From: Lepidodermella squamata
Lineage: Eukaryota; Gastrotricha
Direction of reading: 5' to 3'
Length of the DNA stretch: 64,000 nt
NCBI GenBank assembly: GCA_047495785.1
Contig: JBLDXI010000031.1
Coordinates: forward strand, 1,178,001 to 1,242,000
Position 1 is the first letter of the stretch. Each line of letters begins with the position of its first letter. The notes below the pieces were generated by a model. That model was given only the letters and a program-made list of their open reading frames with translations, ran no database searches and was not told the origin of the DNA. A program made the position numbers and the translations under genes. Positions 10,836-22,323 of the stretch are shown piece after piece.

Positions 10836-13800
10836 CTACGCAACATCGATAATTCGCCACAATTGCGAAGTTCGCGCCGCTTCACACGCATCGACCGTCA
10901 ACGTAGCCGCGCCGTCTGTCCGATAGTGATCCGAATCGAGACACAGCGACGCATCGGCCAGCCGCAGCAGCGCATTTCTCGACGCGCTTTCGCCGTCGTC
11001 CAGCTGCGTTTTCGACAGGAGCCACTTTTGAAGGCGAGATTGCGCTACGCATCGCTGCAGAAAGACTTTATCGCCCGGCTTGGACCCGGTCGCGGCCAGG
11101 CACTGGTCGCCGACCCGGATGAGCCCGGTCGACGCGACGGCTAGCGTCCAGTCTTGAGACCCATCGTCTGAGCTGGATTCGAAGCATTTGTCCAGCCGCA
11201 ACTGGCCAGACCGCCAGTGGACACGCGATCGAGCGTCGGTTTTTGTCCCGTTTTTGCCGAGACTAGGCAGATACGCGTATAGGCACCGGCCGCTTTGTTC
11301 GATTTTGCCGTAGCGGTCGCCGCGAACTGCGTCCGAGGAGCCGCCCAGCTCGGGGTACACGTTGTCGATGTACCACTGGAAGCTGTGGCACTGCAGCTGG
11401 TTGCGCAGTTTGCGCCGGCTCGACACGTCGCCGAATGCGATGGAACGCGCCGAGGGCACTTCGCGGTAATACTGCTCGGAATAACGGTCCAGCCATACTT
11501 CAACCATGCGCCGAGTATTTCTGAGAAAAAATAAAGGGATAGTTTAGAAAAATTGGAATTCAAAGCAAATTTTTTTCGGAAAAATGATGTCATAAATTCG
11601 AAAAATGCTAGGCATACAACGACCCTTTATCTTGATGCTAGTAAACATTTTTTCATTTTTAAAATTTTTTATGAAAATAAAAACATGGAGAGAGAAGAAA
11701 AGGTCCACACTTTACCCGAAGTGAACTGAATTTAAAAATTTTAAAATTGTTTCGGGAATTTCAAGTAAATAAGTCAATAAAATAAGGCAAACGCTGCCGC
11801 AATTGTCTGTAAATAATCGTAATAATCGTAATTTTTCGAAAACATATTTTTCAACCTTTTAAAATCTAGTACAAACATTTTCCTTTTGATAAAGGGAAAT
11901 TTCAGAAATTTCAAAATTAAGCTAACCTACTCATTTTAACGCGGGTAAAATAAAATTTTCGCCTGAAAAAATATTCGCGATTAGAAATTGCTAAACGTCG
12001 CTGAGTTCAACGGACCAAATTTTAGCGGACCAGTGTTTCGGACTAGGTTGGAGGTGTGCCATAGGATTAGTCGATTCCCCCTGAAAAGTGCCATCCAATG
12101 ACCTACTATGCACACCTGAGCTAATTAGCCTCACGCATGCGGTTGCAAACATCCAAGTACTACAACTTGATTCGGTCCGCTAAATTGGGTCCGCCGAGTT
12201 CAACAAAGCCAGGGTTTTTGGAACTCAGCGGACCCTGGTTTAGCGGACCGCTCTGTTTAAAGCAACCCCCTATTAAGATGGAATGCCATTTTGGGTCATA
12301 ATTGATCTCATTAGATGCGCCACACCTTGCCGCACTTGGCACTCAAGTGGCACACTTCGATGGTATCCATGATTAGGATATAAGAGGTGATTAGTGTGGT
12401 CCGCCAAGAAATGGTCCGTTGAACTCAGCGATTTCGATTTTTCATTTTACGAAAAATTCGTTATTTATCGAAATTTTTAATTTTTTCTTACTAGTCATAC
12501 TATCATTTCTGTGCCTATATTGCTTCAATTTTAACATTTAGAAAAGTGATCATACTTGAGAAAAACTTCTGATTTTCCGCCCGGAAACGTGTAAGGGTGC
12601 TGCTTTCGAAAGACATGGCCGACGCGTGAACACGGTAGAATTTCCAGACTGCCGCCGCACATCCAGACGCGGAGGGACAACTCGAGATTCTCGCCGCCCC
12701 ACACGTCCATCTCGTCGTCGTAGGCGCCGATTTCGAAAAATCGCTGCTTATTGACAGAGAACAGCCCGCCGGCCATGACTGGCGTGCGAATCGGCTGTGT
12801 TTTGTCCTTGGAATGGCGCCGTTCTTCCTGCTCGTTGAGGTAGTCCCATTTGAAGACGAGCGACCACGAGAAACCGCCCTTGAGATTCGACGCGGCGACC
12901 GTATATTGGAAATTGTCCATATTTATCACATCTGAAATAAAAATTGGAAAATTTACATTTTTTCACAACAACAATTTAAAAATTTTTAATTCTATGATTA
13001 AAACCCCAGACAGTTCGGAATTATTAAACGAAAAATAAATATTCGAGTCGAAAGATAACATCCGAGTTGATAACACGCCTATTATATTTTACTTACAGTG
13101 TTATCATTTTTTAGTTTGGCATTCATACAATGCAGCGCTTGAGGCCACGAAATAACCAGCAGAATACTGAAAACTCAAAAAGAAGCTCAAAACGGTTAGC
13201 GAAAAGAAATTTTGAGGTAAGTACAATTTTTAGCCAGCTTTCAATTTTACATACAAAATTTCAATCTAGCCCAACAAAATATTTTCAAAAAAATCAGAAT
13301 AATTTTTATGCGAAAATTGAAATATTTGTAGATCCGTGACTTTATTTTCAAACTTGAGTCAATCACTGAAAATTATTAAATTAAATTTCAGACGAAATGT
13401 GAGTCCAATGCACTTGGTATAACCGCTCTTCACATAGCAGCCCATCTAGGCGATATCGATGTGTTCAAACACGCTCGGCTACTAGAAACCCCTTATTTCG
13501 AGGCAACGGACCAATATGGTAGGACGCATTTACACGTCGCTGCTGGTTCAGGCCACATCGACATTGTTCGAATGCTAATCGAGCAATTTAAAGCTGATAT
13601 CGAGGCGCTGGACGACCGCGGGTGGACGCCTCTGATGGCGGCGGCTTTCAAGGGACATCATGCGGTGGTTGAGTTGTTGATCAAACAATTCAAGGCACAA
13701 GTGAATGGTAGGAGCTATAGCGGTGAGACAGCGTTGGATGTGGCGAAGAGGGGCGAGTGCACGGAGGCGAAATTCAAGACAATTGATATCCTACGCGAAG

Positions 13801-15939
13801 CAGGGGCAATTTGACCGTCCAGGGCTCACGCCTTGCGACGGTCGATGCGGAAAACGCCCATAAGAATACTTAATTTACTAACATTTCTACGCATTTTGAG
13901 ATCAATAATTTTTTTGAAAAAATAAAACACAATAAAATTCAGCAATTTTCAGAAAAAAAATTCGGAAAAAAATGTTTTTGCTCTCAATTATGGGTTCAAG
14001 TATATGAAGACACAATTCAGGCTCCGGAACTGAATATTTTCGATTTCGGCCTTTTCTTCTGGTGATTTACGATGAAGCCTAACACAAACTAGAATTTTTG
14101 TTTTAGATCTACCTTGAATAGTCAAACAATGGAAAAATCTTCAATTTTCCTTCCAAAACTCGAAATGATATAAAGACAAAGACATAGAATCTATATCAGC
14201 TGTAAAGGCTCAATTTTAAGCTCTATTAGTTAAGATTTAGTTCGGATCAGAATCAGTTAGGCATCATGATGCAAATTCGGATTCTAGGCAATAAAAGACT
14301 CAAAATTAATCTTGTTGGATTCTCCAATTCAGTATAGGAATTCAGTATAGGAACCCTAAATTTAGGTCTTTCACTTGGTGCATCCACTAAGAAGTAAATA
14401 ACAAATGCTAAAAACAATCTTAATAGAGAGAAGAATGAAAGAAAATAGATTTTAACCAGTTGAGCATTTCAACTAAATAAGCCAATTGAATTGCATAGTT
14501 AGTGCCTTTTCATCCCTAGGGAACCACAGCAATCGAGAGTTCAAGATATTCAGCAGTTAAAAAACCAATATCATCAATTTTGCGGTATTTAACGTTAATT
14601 TCACCAAAAAATTAAGAAATTTATCAAAAATTAGCAAAAATAAACACGAGTTTTCAGTTATCTTTCTAGAATTTTAGCTAAAATTCAAAGTTTTTTTCAT
14701 CTACTCTGCACTTGCATTTAATCAAAACTGTTATAATATTTGAGTTTTTAAGTTAATTTAAAGGGTAAAAATATATAATAAAAAACTGGAATTTACCTAT
14801 TACAGGACTGACGACTCGAGACGGGTCTTCGTGGACGCGAATCAACAACGGCTCGAGCCATTTTTTCACACACTCACAATGCGAATCGAGGAAAGTGAGA
14901 ACCGGCGCCGTCGCCGCTTTCGCGCCCTTTATCCTCGACCTAATCAATCCCTCTCGCTTATCATTGCGCAGAACTCGCACTTTTTCGATAACAGCCAACT
15001 GCTGGCCATCTTTCGGATCGTCGCTGAAATCGTCGACTAGAATAATTTCTTTCAGTAGATTCGGCGGGCTTGTTCGGATTACAGAGACAATGGTTCGCAA
15101 CAGCGCCGACCTCGCTTCGTTATGAAACGTAATTATCACAGATGTAGGCGGCACTTCGTTGGTGAAGAATGTCTTTTTACACGCGTCGGCTCGCACGTCC
15201 GGGATCGGCCGGTCGATCGGCGTGTCGTCGCTCGCTTCCTGGTTGAACTGGTAGCGTGAGTATTTTTGACTCTGGGACGGGTTTCGGGGCAGCTTTTGAG
15301 ATGAAAGGTATTTGGATGAATCGAAACGCTCCCATGGCATTTGAGTTTGATTGAGAACAGCTACGACGAAGCCATTTCGGTGGCTGGCACTAGGCTCTAA
15401 AATTCGGGAAAAAAATCATACAAATAATTGAAAAATCGCTGATTTAACAAGAACTAGAATTGTAACAATATTTCAATTTTGAAAAATTAGAAAAATATTC
15501 AAGATTTCTTTAAAAAAGACACAAAGGACGACGCCTTAATTCTTTCAAATTAAAAAATTATTATTTACCTAAAAACGCTGAATTTTAAGACAAATTTGGG
15601 GACAAATTTTTGTAAGATGATTCTCGATTTTTCCGTGATTTTTTTGAGAATTTTTCCATTTTCAGCTGAATTTTAGCGAATGTTGAAATATTCCGCTAAA
15701 ATTTCAAATTTACCCTGATTATCGATTTCCATCAAGCAATTTTTGTTACATTATTCAATTAATTAATAAAAAACTTGAAAAATATTTGGATTATTTTGAA
15801 GAAATTTACCGATATTTGAATTAGCAGACCACCACGGATCTGTGTTGCTGATGCTCGAGTGGTCGATGAGGCTGACTACGATGAGAATGCCCGACAGCAG
15901 GGCGGCGACCGATACGTAGTACCGCAAGCGCCATCGCAT
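10836..15939 (-). CDS. GALNT2: Polypeptide N-acetylgalactosaminyltransferase, GALNT2-like
   Basis: Minus-strand exons 15939-15810, 15396-14797, 12931-12556 and 11520-10836 join in frame to 596 residues. It is a Golgi type II membrane protein: a short basic N-terminus, a membrane anchor at about residues 8-27, a stem, then a GT-A glycosyltransferase domain with the metal-binding DSH (LTFLDSHCE, about 214) and the Gal/GalNAc-T motif [11 protein letters not shown] (about 320). [16 protein letters not shown] spans the exon 2/3 junction. A C-terminal ricin-type lectin domain (last 130 residues) has QxW-like repeats (QKWLL, QLWRI). The enzyme transfers GalNAc from UDP-GalNAc to Ser/Thr, starting mucin-type O-glycosylation. 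The match is closest to GALNT2 (C. elegans gly-4), including [14 protein letters not shown]. An ankyrin gene lies on the other strand in intron 2 and a MITE lies in intron 3. Confidence 0.95.
11998..12431. mobile_element. MITE-like element in GALNT2 intron 3
   Basis: About 434 bp bounded by inverted termini of about 34 bp. The left end reads CGCTGAGTTCAACGGACCA... (from 11999) and the reverse complement of the right end reads the same for 19 bases, with few mismatches further in; both arms end in GCGGACCA. A second, internal inverted pair of the same motif (near 12173-12205 and 12217-12250) suggests a nested or internally duplicated structure. No coding capacity. No clear target-site duplication. 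Confidence 0.7.
13130..13814 (+). CDS. Ankyrin-repeat protein nested in GALNT2 intron 2
   Basis: Plus-strand exons 13130-13216 and 13392-13814 (phase 0, 175-nt intron) give about 169 residues. A basic, Asn/Arg-rich N-terminus of about 29 residues is followed by about four ankyrin repeats: [59 protein letters not shown] and [13 protein letters not shown]. The gene lies wholly inside GALNT2 intron 2 (14796-12932) on the opposite strand. It has no signal peptide or membrane segment, so it is probably a small cytosolic or nuclear scaffold protein. Function not assignable beyond the repeats. Confidence 0.8.
13815..14796. other. Remainder of GALNT2 intron 2
   Basis: AT-rich intronic sequence with no coding region or repeat that I can support, apart from a short local duplication (attcagtataggaa, near 14328-14353). 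Confidence 0.5.
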
Positions 15940-16443
15940 TCCTTCCGGCTACGCAGCGGCTCAATTACTTTCCCGCCAACCCACAATACACAAAACGTGT
16001 CTAACAAACACCTAAAAATTCCGAGGAAAAATTACAAAATTATGTCATGAGAATTTTTTCCGATCATCGCAATTTTTCTAGCACAAAATTGAAAAGAAGA
16101 GCAAGAAATCAAAAAGGGCGATTATTATTATTATGAATAATTTCAGACGTTTACGACTCGTTTTAGAAATCGTCTGATAATATTGTACAGCGACAATTAA
16201 TATTATTATAATTTTCTCTACGATTCATATCGATAATAAGTATTACAGAATGTGGCGTCTATAAGGATTACACCATATAGCGATGTAGTTGAGACTCGAT
16301 AAAAATTCGCGTGCTCGCAGCGGGACAATATCTGTAGTATGTAATGAGAATATAATGGCTGCAATAATTTGCAATATTTACTCAGTGTCCACGGCTCACT
16401 TTTAAAGTGCTGATAATGATAATGATGATGCCGATGCCGAGAG
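15940..16443. other. Intergenic, GALNT2 start to MEMO1 end
   Basis: Upstream region of the minus-strand GALNT gene and 3' region of MEMO1. AT-rich, with runs of attatta. Nothing else supported. Confidence 0.5.
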
Positions 16444-18302
16444 TTACGAGACGACCAGAGCGGCGGACGCGTAGCTGACCGACGAGTCGCGCATCGACTT
16501 GCAGTGATTCGACTGCGCGTACCGCGTGAACTTCAAATCGAACTTGCGCGCGCTGTCCTTCGCCCGCCACGTATCAATCGCCTACAACAATTCAAGAAAA
16601 CAAAATTGAACCGGGAAAAATTCTGAAAAAAATTCAAATTACATCTTTACAAAATTCAAAGTTTTTCTCTATAAAAAGCGGAAGCCAAATTTTGTACCGG
16701 AAAACAATATAAATTGGACGAAATTCAAGTTTAAAACTTGTATGGACCAAAAAATCTCGTAGTCTGGTTATAGCTAATAAATTTTCATAAAAAATTGTAT
16801 AGTCTATTTTTATTTCAATGAGACGATTCAAGGGGCGAAAAAAATATTAATCGCGCATTCGAATTTTTTTTCTAGGTCTTTATGACATAGATACATCCTA
16901 AATTTCTGCTGCGTAGTGAAAATTCAAAAATTAATATTAGCGCTGCGCTCGTTTCTAGCTCATTTGAGCGCGTGAAAAGAGATGTGCGGTGAAGATATCA
17001 CGCTTAAAACTAATGGAAGAATGCCCAGGCTCGTAAACAAATTATCGCGAAATCTGACCTTAAAATAAAATCTAGACTTGGACCCACACAATGCTGGTCA
17101 GTGGAATAATTCATAGCTTTCAGTGGCGTGCCTAACAAGAATCTCATGCAAGTACAACTTTGTCAAATATTTACTTAGAAAGCTAGAATTTTTCCGCATG
17201 AAATTATCGGCCAGAACTAAGCATAATTTTGCTCATTTTCTCAATTAAATTACAACTCACAAGGGATGAAGCGAAACATCATTCGCAATGTCTAAATATT
17301 GTTATTCTGCCCGAATTAACTAAAAAAAAACTAGGTCAGACCTAATTTGTATAAAACGGCGGAGAAGAATTAAGCCTCGTAGCTTGCGGGAAAAATCGTT
17401 AATTTCAACATTTCCGTATGAAAAAAATAATTTCTTACATTAAGAAAGACTCCGATAGGATGGCGACCGCAAATCGTATTGCCTTCATCGGCGAGATATC
17501 TCGCGAAAGGCTCCGGTTTAAGGTCTTCAATCAGCTTCATGCCACGGTTATCCAAATCTTCGATGAATTGCCAAATCTCGCCGATTTGCCGCTTGTAGTA
17601 CGTGTAAGAAAACCGCGATCCCCAGTGGCAGAAATCGCTCGAAATCACAAAAGCTGTGCGCGGGTCTTCGAGATATTCGGCTAGCAACGCGCCGTACTCG
17701 CGCTCAGATCGCGTGCTTATGCTGCCGACTACGATTGGAACGAGGGTGAAACGCTTGCCCTGCATGATTTTGACAAGATAGGGCAGTTGCATTTCAAGAG
17801 AATGTTCACGTTCATCGGCATCTAGTGCGATGCGAACAAACTGCCCGCTGTCGTGCAGTTTATCGCACGTTTTCGTGTCTATTTTAATGTCGCCAATGGG
17901 TGTTTCATACACGTCGGCCTCCGTCACCGCACAGCCGGGGATGTGCAAATGATGCGACGGGCCCAACAAGAAAATTCGGTCTATTTGCGCCGGGTCTAGT
18001 TGCTTGTACGCAAAGGCGGCCGTTGGCCCGCTGTACGAGTAACCCGCGTGCCTATAACATCGTAAATTTCAATTATACGAAGTGCAAACAAAACGCGCAT
18101 AAACTAACGGAGTTATAACGCCTTTCGCCGGGCCGTGGCTCATCGTCGCCGCGGCTAGCCACGAAGTAAGACTCGAATCCAACTCATCAGCTGTGCCATA
18201 AAACACCAATAAAACCATTGAAACAATCAAACATCAACACTTACGATCTTCCGTGTACCAACTGCCGGCATGGGCTGGCTTTCGCATCCGGATAGTACCC
18301 AT
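16444..18302 (-). CDS. MEMO1: MEMO1 family protein
   Basis: Minus-strand exons 18302-18245, 18190-18109, 18051-17439 and 16581-16444 join in frame to 296 residues, almost exactly the human MEMO1 length (297). Family blocks occur in order: KPAHAGSWYTED, PHAGYSYSGPTAAFAYKQ, FLLGPSHHLHIPGCAV, DEREHSLEMQLPYL, VISSDFCHWGSRFSYTYY, NTICGRHPIGV and RYAQSNHCKSMRDSSVSYAS at the C-terminus. The histidines of PHAGY and GPSHH and the cysteine of CGRHP are the metal ligands described for the family. MEMO1 is a soluble protein linked to receptor tyrosine kinase signalling, redox control and iron/copper homeostasis. The start codon lies 60 nt downstream of the MRPS2 stop on the same strand, with a 3' splice site (ttttattgcag) between them, so co-transcription is plausible. 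Confidence 0.96.
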
Positions 18303-18338
18303 ATTATTTAAGAACTATCTCTATAAACATGAAATAAA

Positions 18339-18360
18339 TCTGCAATAAAACGATTGTTTA
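18339..18360 (-). promoter_or_regulatory. PolyA signal plus candidate trans-splice acceptor between MRPS2 and MEMO1
   Basis: On the minus strand the MRPS2 stop overlaps AATAAA (TGAATAAA). About 10 nt later comes CGTTTTATTGCAG (AG at 18341-18340), followed by a 37-nt leader to the MEMO1 ATG. A polyA signal closely followed by a 3' splice site without an upstream donor exon is the layout of SL-resolved operons. No SL RNA gene is visible in the window. Confidence 0.4.
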
Positions 18361-18361
18361 T

Positions 18362-19147
18362 TCATTTCATCCGCTCCGCGTCGACCTGCTTCTGCTTCTT
18401 CGCTTTGATTATCGTCTGCTTAACGGCGTTCAAATAAAAACGAACAGCTGTTGGCGTGTCGTCATTCGCTGGAATCGGGTAAGAAACTAAACGAGGGTCG
18501 CAATCCGAATCGACAAAGCCAAAAGTAGGTATCAACAATTTAGCCGCCTCAATAATGGCATCGTGCTGTTTGAAAATGTTATTTTGCGTTGAGAAAAACA
18601 CCAGGGCGTCGGGTAATCGCGTAACACTGCCGAAAATCATTGAGCTATTTGTGAAAGTGCCGCTTTTCCAATCGCGGCAATGAGCGTATTCACCACACTC
18701 CTTCGCAGCAGCTTCTATCTCTGGAATCATTTGCTTGTTGCGAGACATGAACAAAATGACGCCACCGCGGTAAGCAATATGGGCAAGAACATTCAACGCA
18801 TCTTGAAATAATTCAGTTGTTTTGTCAAGATCGAACACGTCAATACCAAGGCGGGATCCGTACAAATACTGAGCCATGTGAGCATTCCGCAGCGTATTTT
18901 TATGACCGAAATGAGCACCAACTTCAAATAGTTTTTCCATTGAAACAAGCGAGCGTACATTGAAATGATCTGGGGCTTTGAGCTCATTGGAAAGCTCCTC
19001 CTTCACGTAAATGGGAGTGCATGCTGGACGCGACTCTACCCATGATTCAGCCGCAGAAGTACTCGAAAGCGAACGGCACAAGTAAGGAAGCTGTGGTAGC
19101 CGTAAAGCCTGCACAGAACGGATTAGAGTGCGGCTAATCATTGGCAT
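18362..19147 (-). CDS. MRPS2: Mitochondrial small ribosomal subunit protein uS2m
   Basis: Single-exon reading frame of 261 residues from the ATG at 19147 (MPMISRTLIRSVQALRLPQL), chosen because it begins an Arg-rich, amphipathic mitochondrial presequence. The frame is open further upstream, but there it lacks conserved character. The uS2 domain covers about residues 75-240, with the hallmark FEVGAHFGHKNTLRNAHM, then YGSRLGIDVFDLDKT, GGVILFMSRNKQ, and PDALVFFSTQ with IIEAAKLLIPTFGFVDSDCD. It is a structural protein of the mitochondrial 28S subunit, needed for mitochondrial translation. The C-terminus is Lys-rich. It lies immediately upstream of MEMO1 on the same strand. Confidence 0.95.
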   Translation of the reverse strand: MPMISRTLIRSVQALRLPQLPYLCRSLSSTSAAESWVESRPACTPIYVKEELSNELKAPDHFNVRSLVSMEKLFEVGAHFGHKNTLRNAHMAQYLYGSRLGIDVFDLDKTTELFQDALNVLAHIAYRGGVILFMSRNKQMIPEIEAAAKECGEYAHCRDWKSGTFTNSSMIFGSVTRLPDALVFFSTQNNIFKQHDAIIEAAKLLIPTFGFVDSDCDPRLVSYPIPANDDTPTAVRFYLNAVKQTIIKAKKQKQVDAERMK

Positions 19148-20549
19148 GGAATGGTGATTGTGGAATACGAATAATACCAATCTAATTTGAACAACGTAAA
19201 TCGAAAAATGTCGCTTCAGAGCACCTGAAAAATAATGCGAGATGGACGCTCCACCATTCTCGGAACCAGAGAAAGTCGGTGAAAAAGTTTTCAAGAAAGG
19301 CTAATCAAGGATAAAGCATAAAACATAAAACATTAATCGTGGGTAGTGGGCAGTGCTCATTCTGAATGAAGCATATGTATGTATGTTTACGTTTGATTCG
19401 CTTTAAGGCCGTCTTCAATATTTACAGCCACGTGATTAAAGCCCTGATAACTACCCTCTAATTTTACCCGATCTTTATCCGAACCAGGTTTGTTTCGGAA
19501 CTTTTTGATCTGTATTGCTTCAGTGTAATCAATAAGTACGTTCTATTAGAAAAGTCTTTTGATAGTTGAGGGTTCTATCATATGTTATTGCAAGCCGAGA
19601 TGCGAACCGCGATACCCTTCTGTAAAATCATTTTAGACAGGAAACAGGCGAAGTATCTCGCCTACTCATACTTCACACTATTCACGAAGGAGGATTTGAC
19701 AATAGAAACTGAAAAATTTCATATTGATCCACATGCCAAGGCTAGAGCATAATCTGTCATTCATTTGACAAGCAAGGGTTAACAAAATCAAGAAAATGTA
19801 CAGTACCGGCAAGAAAAGGCCAGCGCTTGCCAAACAGAAAACACTTCAGAACAAAGCGATACCCACCGCCAAAAAAAACAAAGCCGATTTTTACGTTATT
19901 TTTGCTTGGAACAACGCTTTCCGATATTCTGTAAGAATCAGAGCATTGCAAGGTTCTCATCGTTAAAATGTAAAATTAAATATATGTCGTTACCAAATAA
20001 TGCGGTGTTTTGGTCATAGCGCTTTTTACGGCTTCCCTTTGTGCGGGCCAAAACTGTGTAAACCTCTGCTACGTATTGCAGGTGCGATGAGTGATGAAGC
20101 TGAGTGACTAGCTGCAGTTGCAACAAGTCGGCGTCATTATGAAGAGGCTGACAAGGCGGCAATATATGTCGATTTGCTTATGATTAGTGACTATCTTTAG
20201 ACTTCACATGGCTCGTGGCTGAAAAGTCAGCTGTAGGGCTTTTCGGCGGTTACGTGGCACAAATACGACGTTATTTCACGATATCTTGGGTTTTCTCAAA
20301 TGAGGCTTTTGATGCTAATCTTTATTTTTTCACAATATTATGACAATTCTTTTGCTTAAGTCAGAATTGTTAATGAATAAGTTGAGCGGAACATCATTTG
20401 AGGTTTGACCAGTTATCTTGGCTTTCAGCAATGTTTTGTTCACATTTTATCATTGATTTCATCTTTTCAATTGATTCTAACATGCCAACTCATTATATCG
20501 TGTTTAGGCCATGTGATTGATTTAAATTTGATAGCGGCATAACTCGGAA
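19148..20549. other. Intergenic, MRPS2 to FBXW5
   Basis: Divergent upstream regions of MRPS2 and FBXW5. Apart from the weak J-domain-like fragment described separately (19886-20153) I see nothing supported. Confidence 0.45.
19886..20153 (-). pseudogene. Possible J-domain (DnaJ-like) C-terminal fragment
   Basis: On the minus strand, an open segment after an acceptor-like cag (exon near 20153-20004) reads QPLHNDADLLQLQLVTQL then HHSSHLQYVAEVYTVLA and RTKGSRKKRYDQNTALF. It joins, through a good GT-AG intron, to EYRKALFQAKIT and a stop near 19886. The pattern of a degenerate HPD, then (F/Y)..V.E.Y.VL, then R.KYDQ resembles helices II-IV of J-domains such as DNAJC30. No upstream exon with helix I was found and the HPD is imperfect (HND), so this may be a decayed gene or chance. 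Confidence 0.28.
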
Positions 20550-22323
20550 ATGCCAAACACGCTGCTGATAACTCAAGATTCCATTGACGACGATCAACCG
20601 CCGCCGCCAAACAACTGCAACAAACACGACGACCTTCGTGGCGATTGTCTATCCGGTGGCACATCGATTCCACGCTGGGACGCGTTGCCTGCCCTTGTTA
20701 TCAGAAAAATTTTATGCTATTTCTCCGATCCCTGTGATGTTATTCATGCATCTCAAACTTGCAAGCACTGGTATTCTTTACTCAACGAAGAGGACATCTG
20801 GCGGCATCTATATTACTGCTGCACCGGCACTGAATTCCGTCAGTTTGACCCTCATGTTTCAGTCTACGGTATGTGATTTCGCCACTTCAAGGTTTAGATG
20901 ACGTGTTGTTCTCTCCTTGCAGATGAAGTAGTCAGGCTATGCTACGATTCACCAAAGATTGATATTCTCGTAAAAGATGCTCATGCCGACGAAGTTTTGC
21001 ATGTCAGCTTTTCTCACACGGGCCGATATTTTTGTACAACGTCGAAAGATTGTTCATTCAAAGTGTGGTTAGTTGACAACCCGGTCATGCCAATTGTCTC
21101 CCTTCAAATGCGGCAGCAATTTTCTTGGAAGTATACCCAATATTCCGAGGTAAGATTGAAGGAATAGGGGAGATTTGCGACTAATTTATGTGTTTCAGTT
21201 CAACCCGAATGATACAATGCTGCTAGTTTCTGGTGTTAATTTGGGTACCAACTCGAATTCAGGCCACATTGCCATATTCAGCGTTCCGACCTTCGATCTG
21301 CTTTCACGGGTGCCTAATCAGCCTTACGACGTGTTTGGTTGCTGGTTTTCGACTGAAACGCTACTCTCGGGCCTTCTGCGATGGGGAAACGGCTGGAACT
21401 CTACCTCAGTCATTTATCTCAATCACTCGTTGCAGAAGGTTGAAAGTGCCAATCATGCGGTGAGGGGGCCGTTGTTTCGATTCGAGAACCAAAACGGCTC
21501 ATCTCTGCGCATGCTTCGAGTCATCAACTTCCGACGGCCGGCCTGCCTAGACGCGAATATATGCATGTGTTGCTCAGATGGCCATTTACTTCATTCGAAG
21601 CAGTTATCATGCGGCAAATATCTGGCTTTCACAACAGGTTCACAGACTTTCATGCCACATGAAATTGCGTTGAAGCGGATACCGGAGGACTTTCACGATC
21701 TGCCACCGACGGGCCAGGTGTCGAGCAATTTAGACTCGCCGTTGGTCGGCACTGATTTGTCGATAGATCTACGCGGCCATCTAGTAGGCCTAGCAGTCGA
21801 CCCTGAAAACTCGTCAATTTTCCTAAACGTAAGACGCTGGCCGTCGGATACCATTGTTACGGACCCGTTCCGCCCACCGATGCCTAGTACTGAGTTGGAA
21901 ATCCGAGTTGTCGACCTTGCGACGGCGAGATTGCTAGAAAATCCGGTATACCGCGGCCACCGGGCGCATACCGGCGAAACAGATTGCTTCTTCATTTTTC
22001 TCGACGTTTCCACGCATTTCGTTGCGAGTGGCGCCGAAGATTCCGCGTGCTATTTGTGGGACCGGCAATCGGCTGGCCTGCTGCGGCGCATCGAATTCGC
22101 AAATGTTGTCAACTGCGCTGCTTTCCTGCGTTCTCCGTTTTATAGCTCTTCAAATAACAGTGCTTCTTCTTGTATTTCTTCGTACAGCAATCCCAATGGA
22201 GGTCTTCTGGTCTCAGTTTCTGATGATCGCTCGCTGAAGCTGTCGTTCTCGCAGCGCAGGTTCAAGAGTCTTCCGAAAAGCCTGCGCGAACACGCCGTCG
22301 TCCAGTTGCCGCCTGACCTGTGA
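20550..22323 (+). CDS. FBXW5: F-box/WD repeat protein 5
   Basis: Exons 20550-20868, 20923-21149 and 21199-22323 give 556 residues, close to human FBXW5 (566). The F-box lies at about residues 45-85 (WDALPALVIRKILCYFSDPC...WRHLYY). WD repeats follow: DEVLHVSFSHTGRYF with DCSFKVW, then QYSEFNPNDTMLLVSGVN across a splice, PYDVFGCWFSTETLLSG, FTTGSQTFMPHEIALKRI and the C-terminal CFFIFLDVSTHFVASGAEDS. These blocks follow human FBXW5 in order. FBXW5 is a substrate receptor for SCF and CRL4 ubiquitin ligases, with reported targets including SASS6 and EPS8. Two of its introns are about 50 nt long, typical of this genome. Confidence 0.95.
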
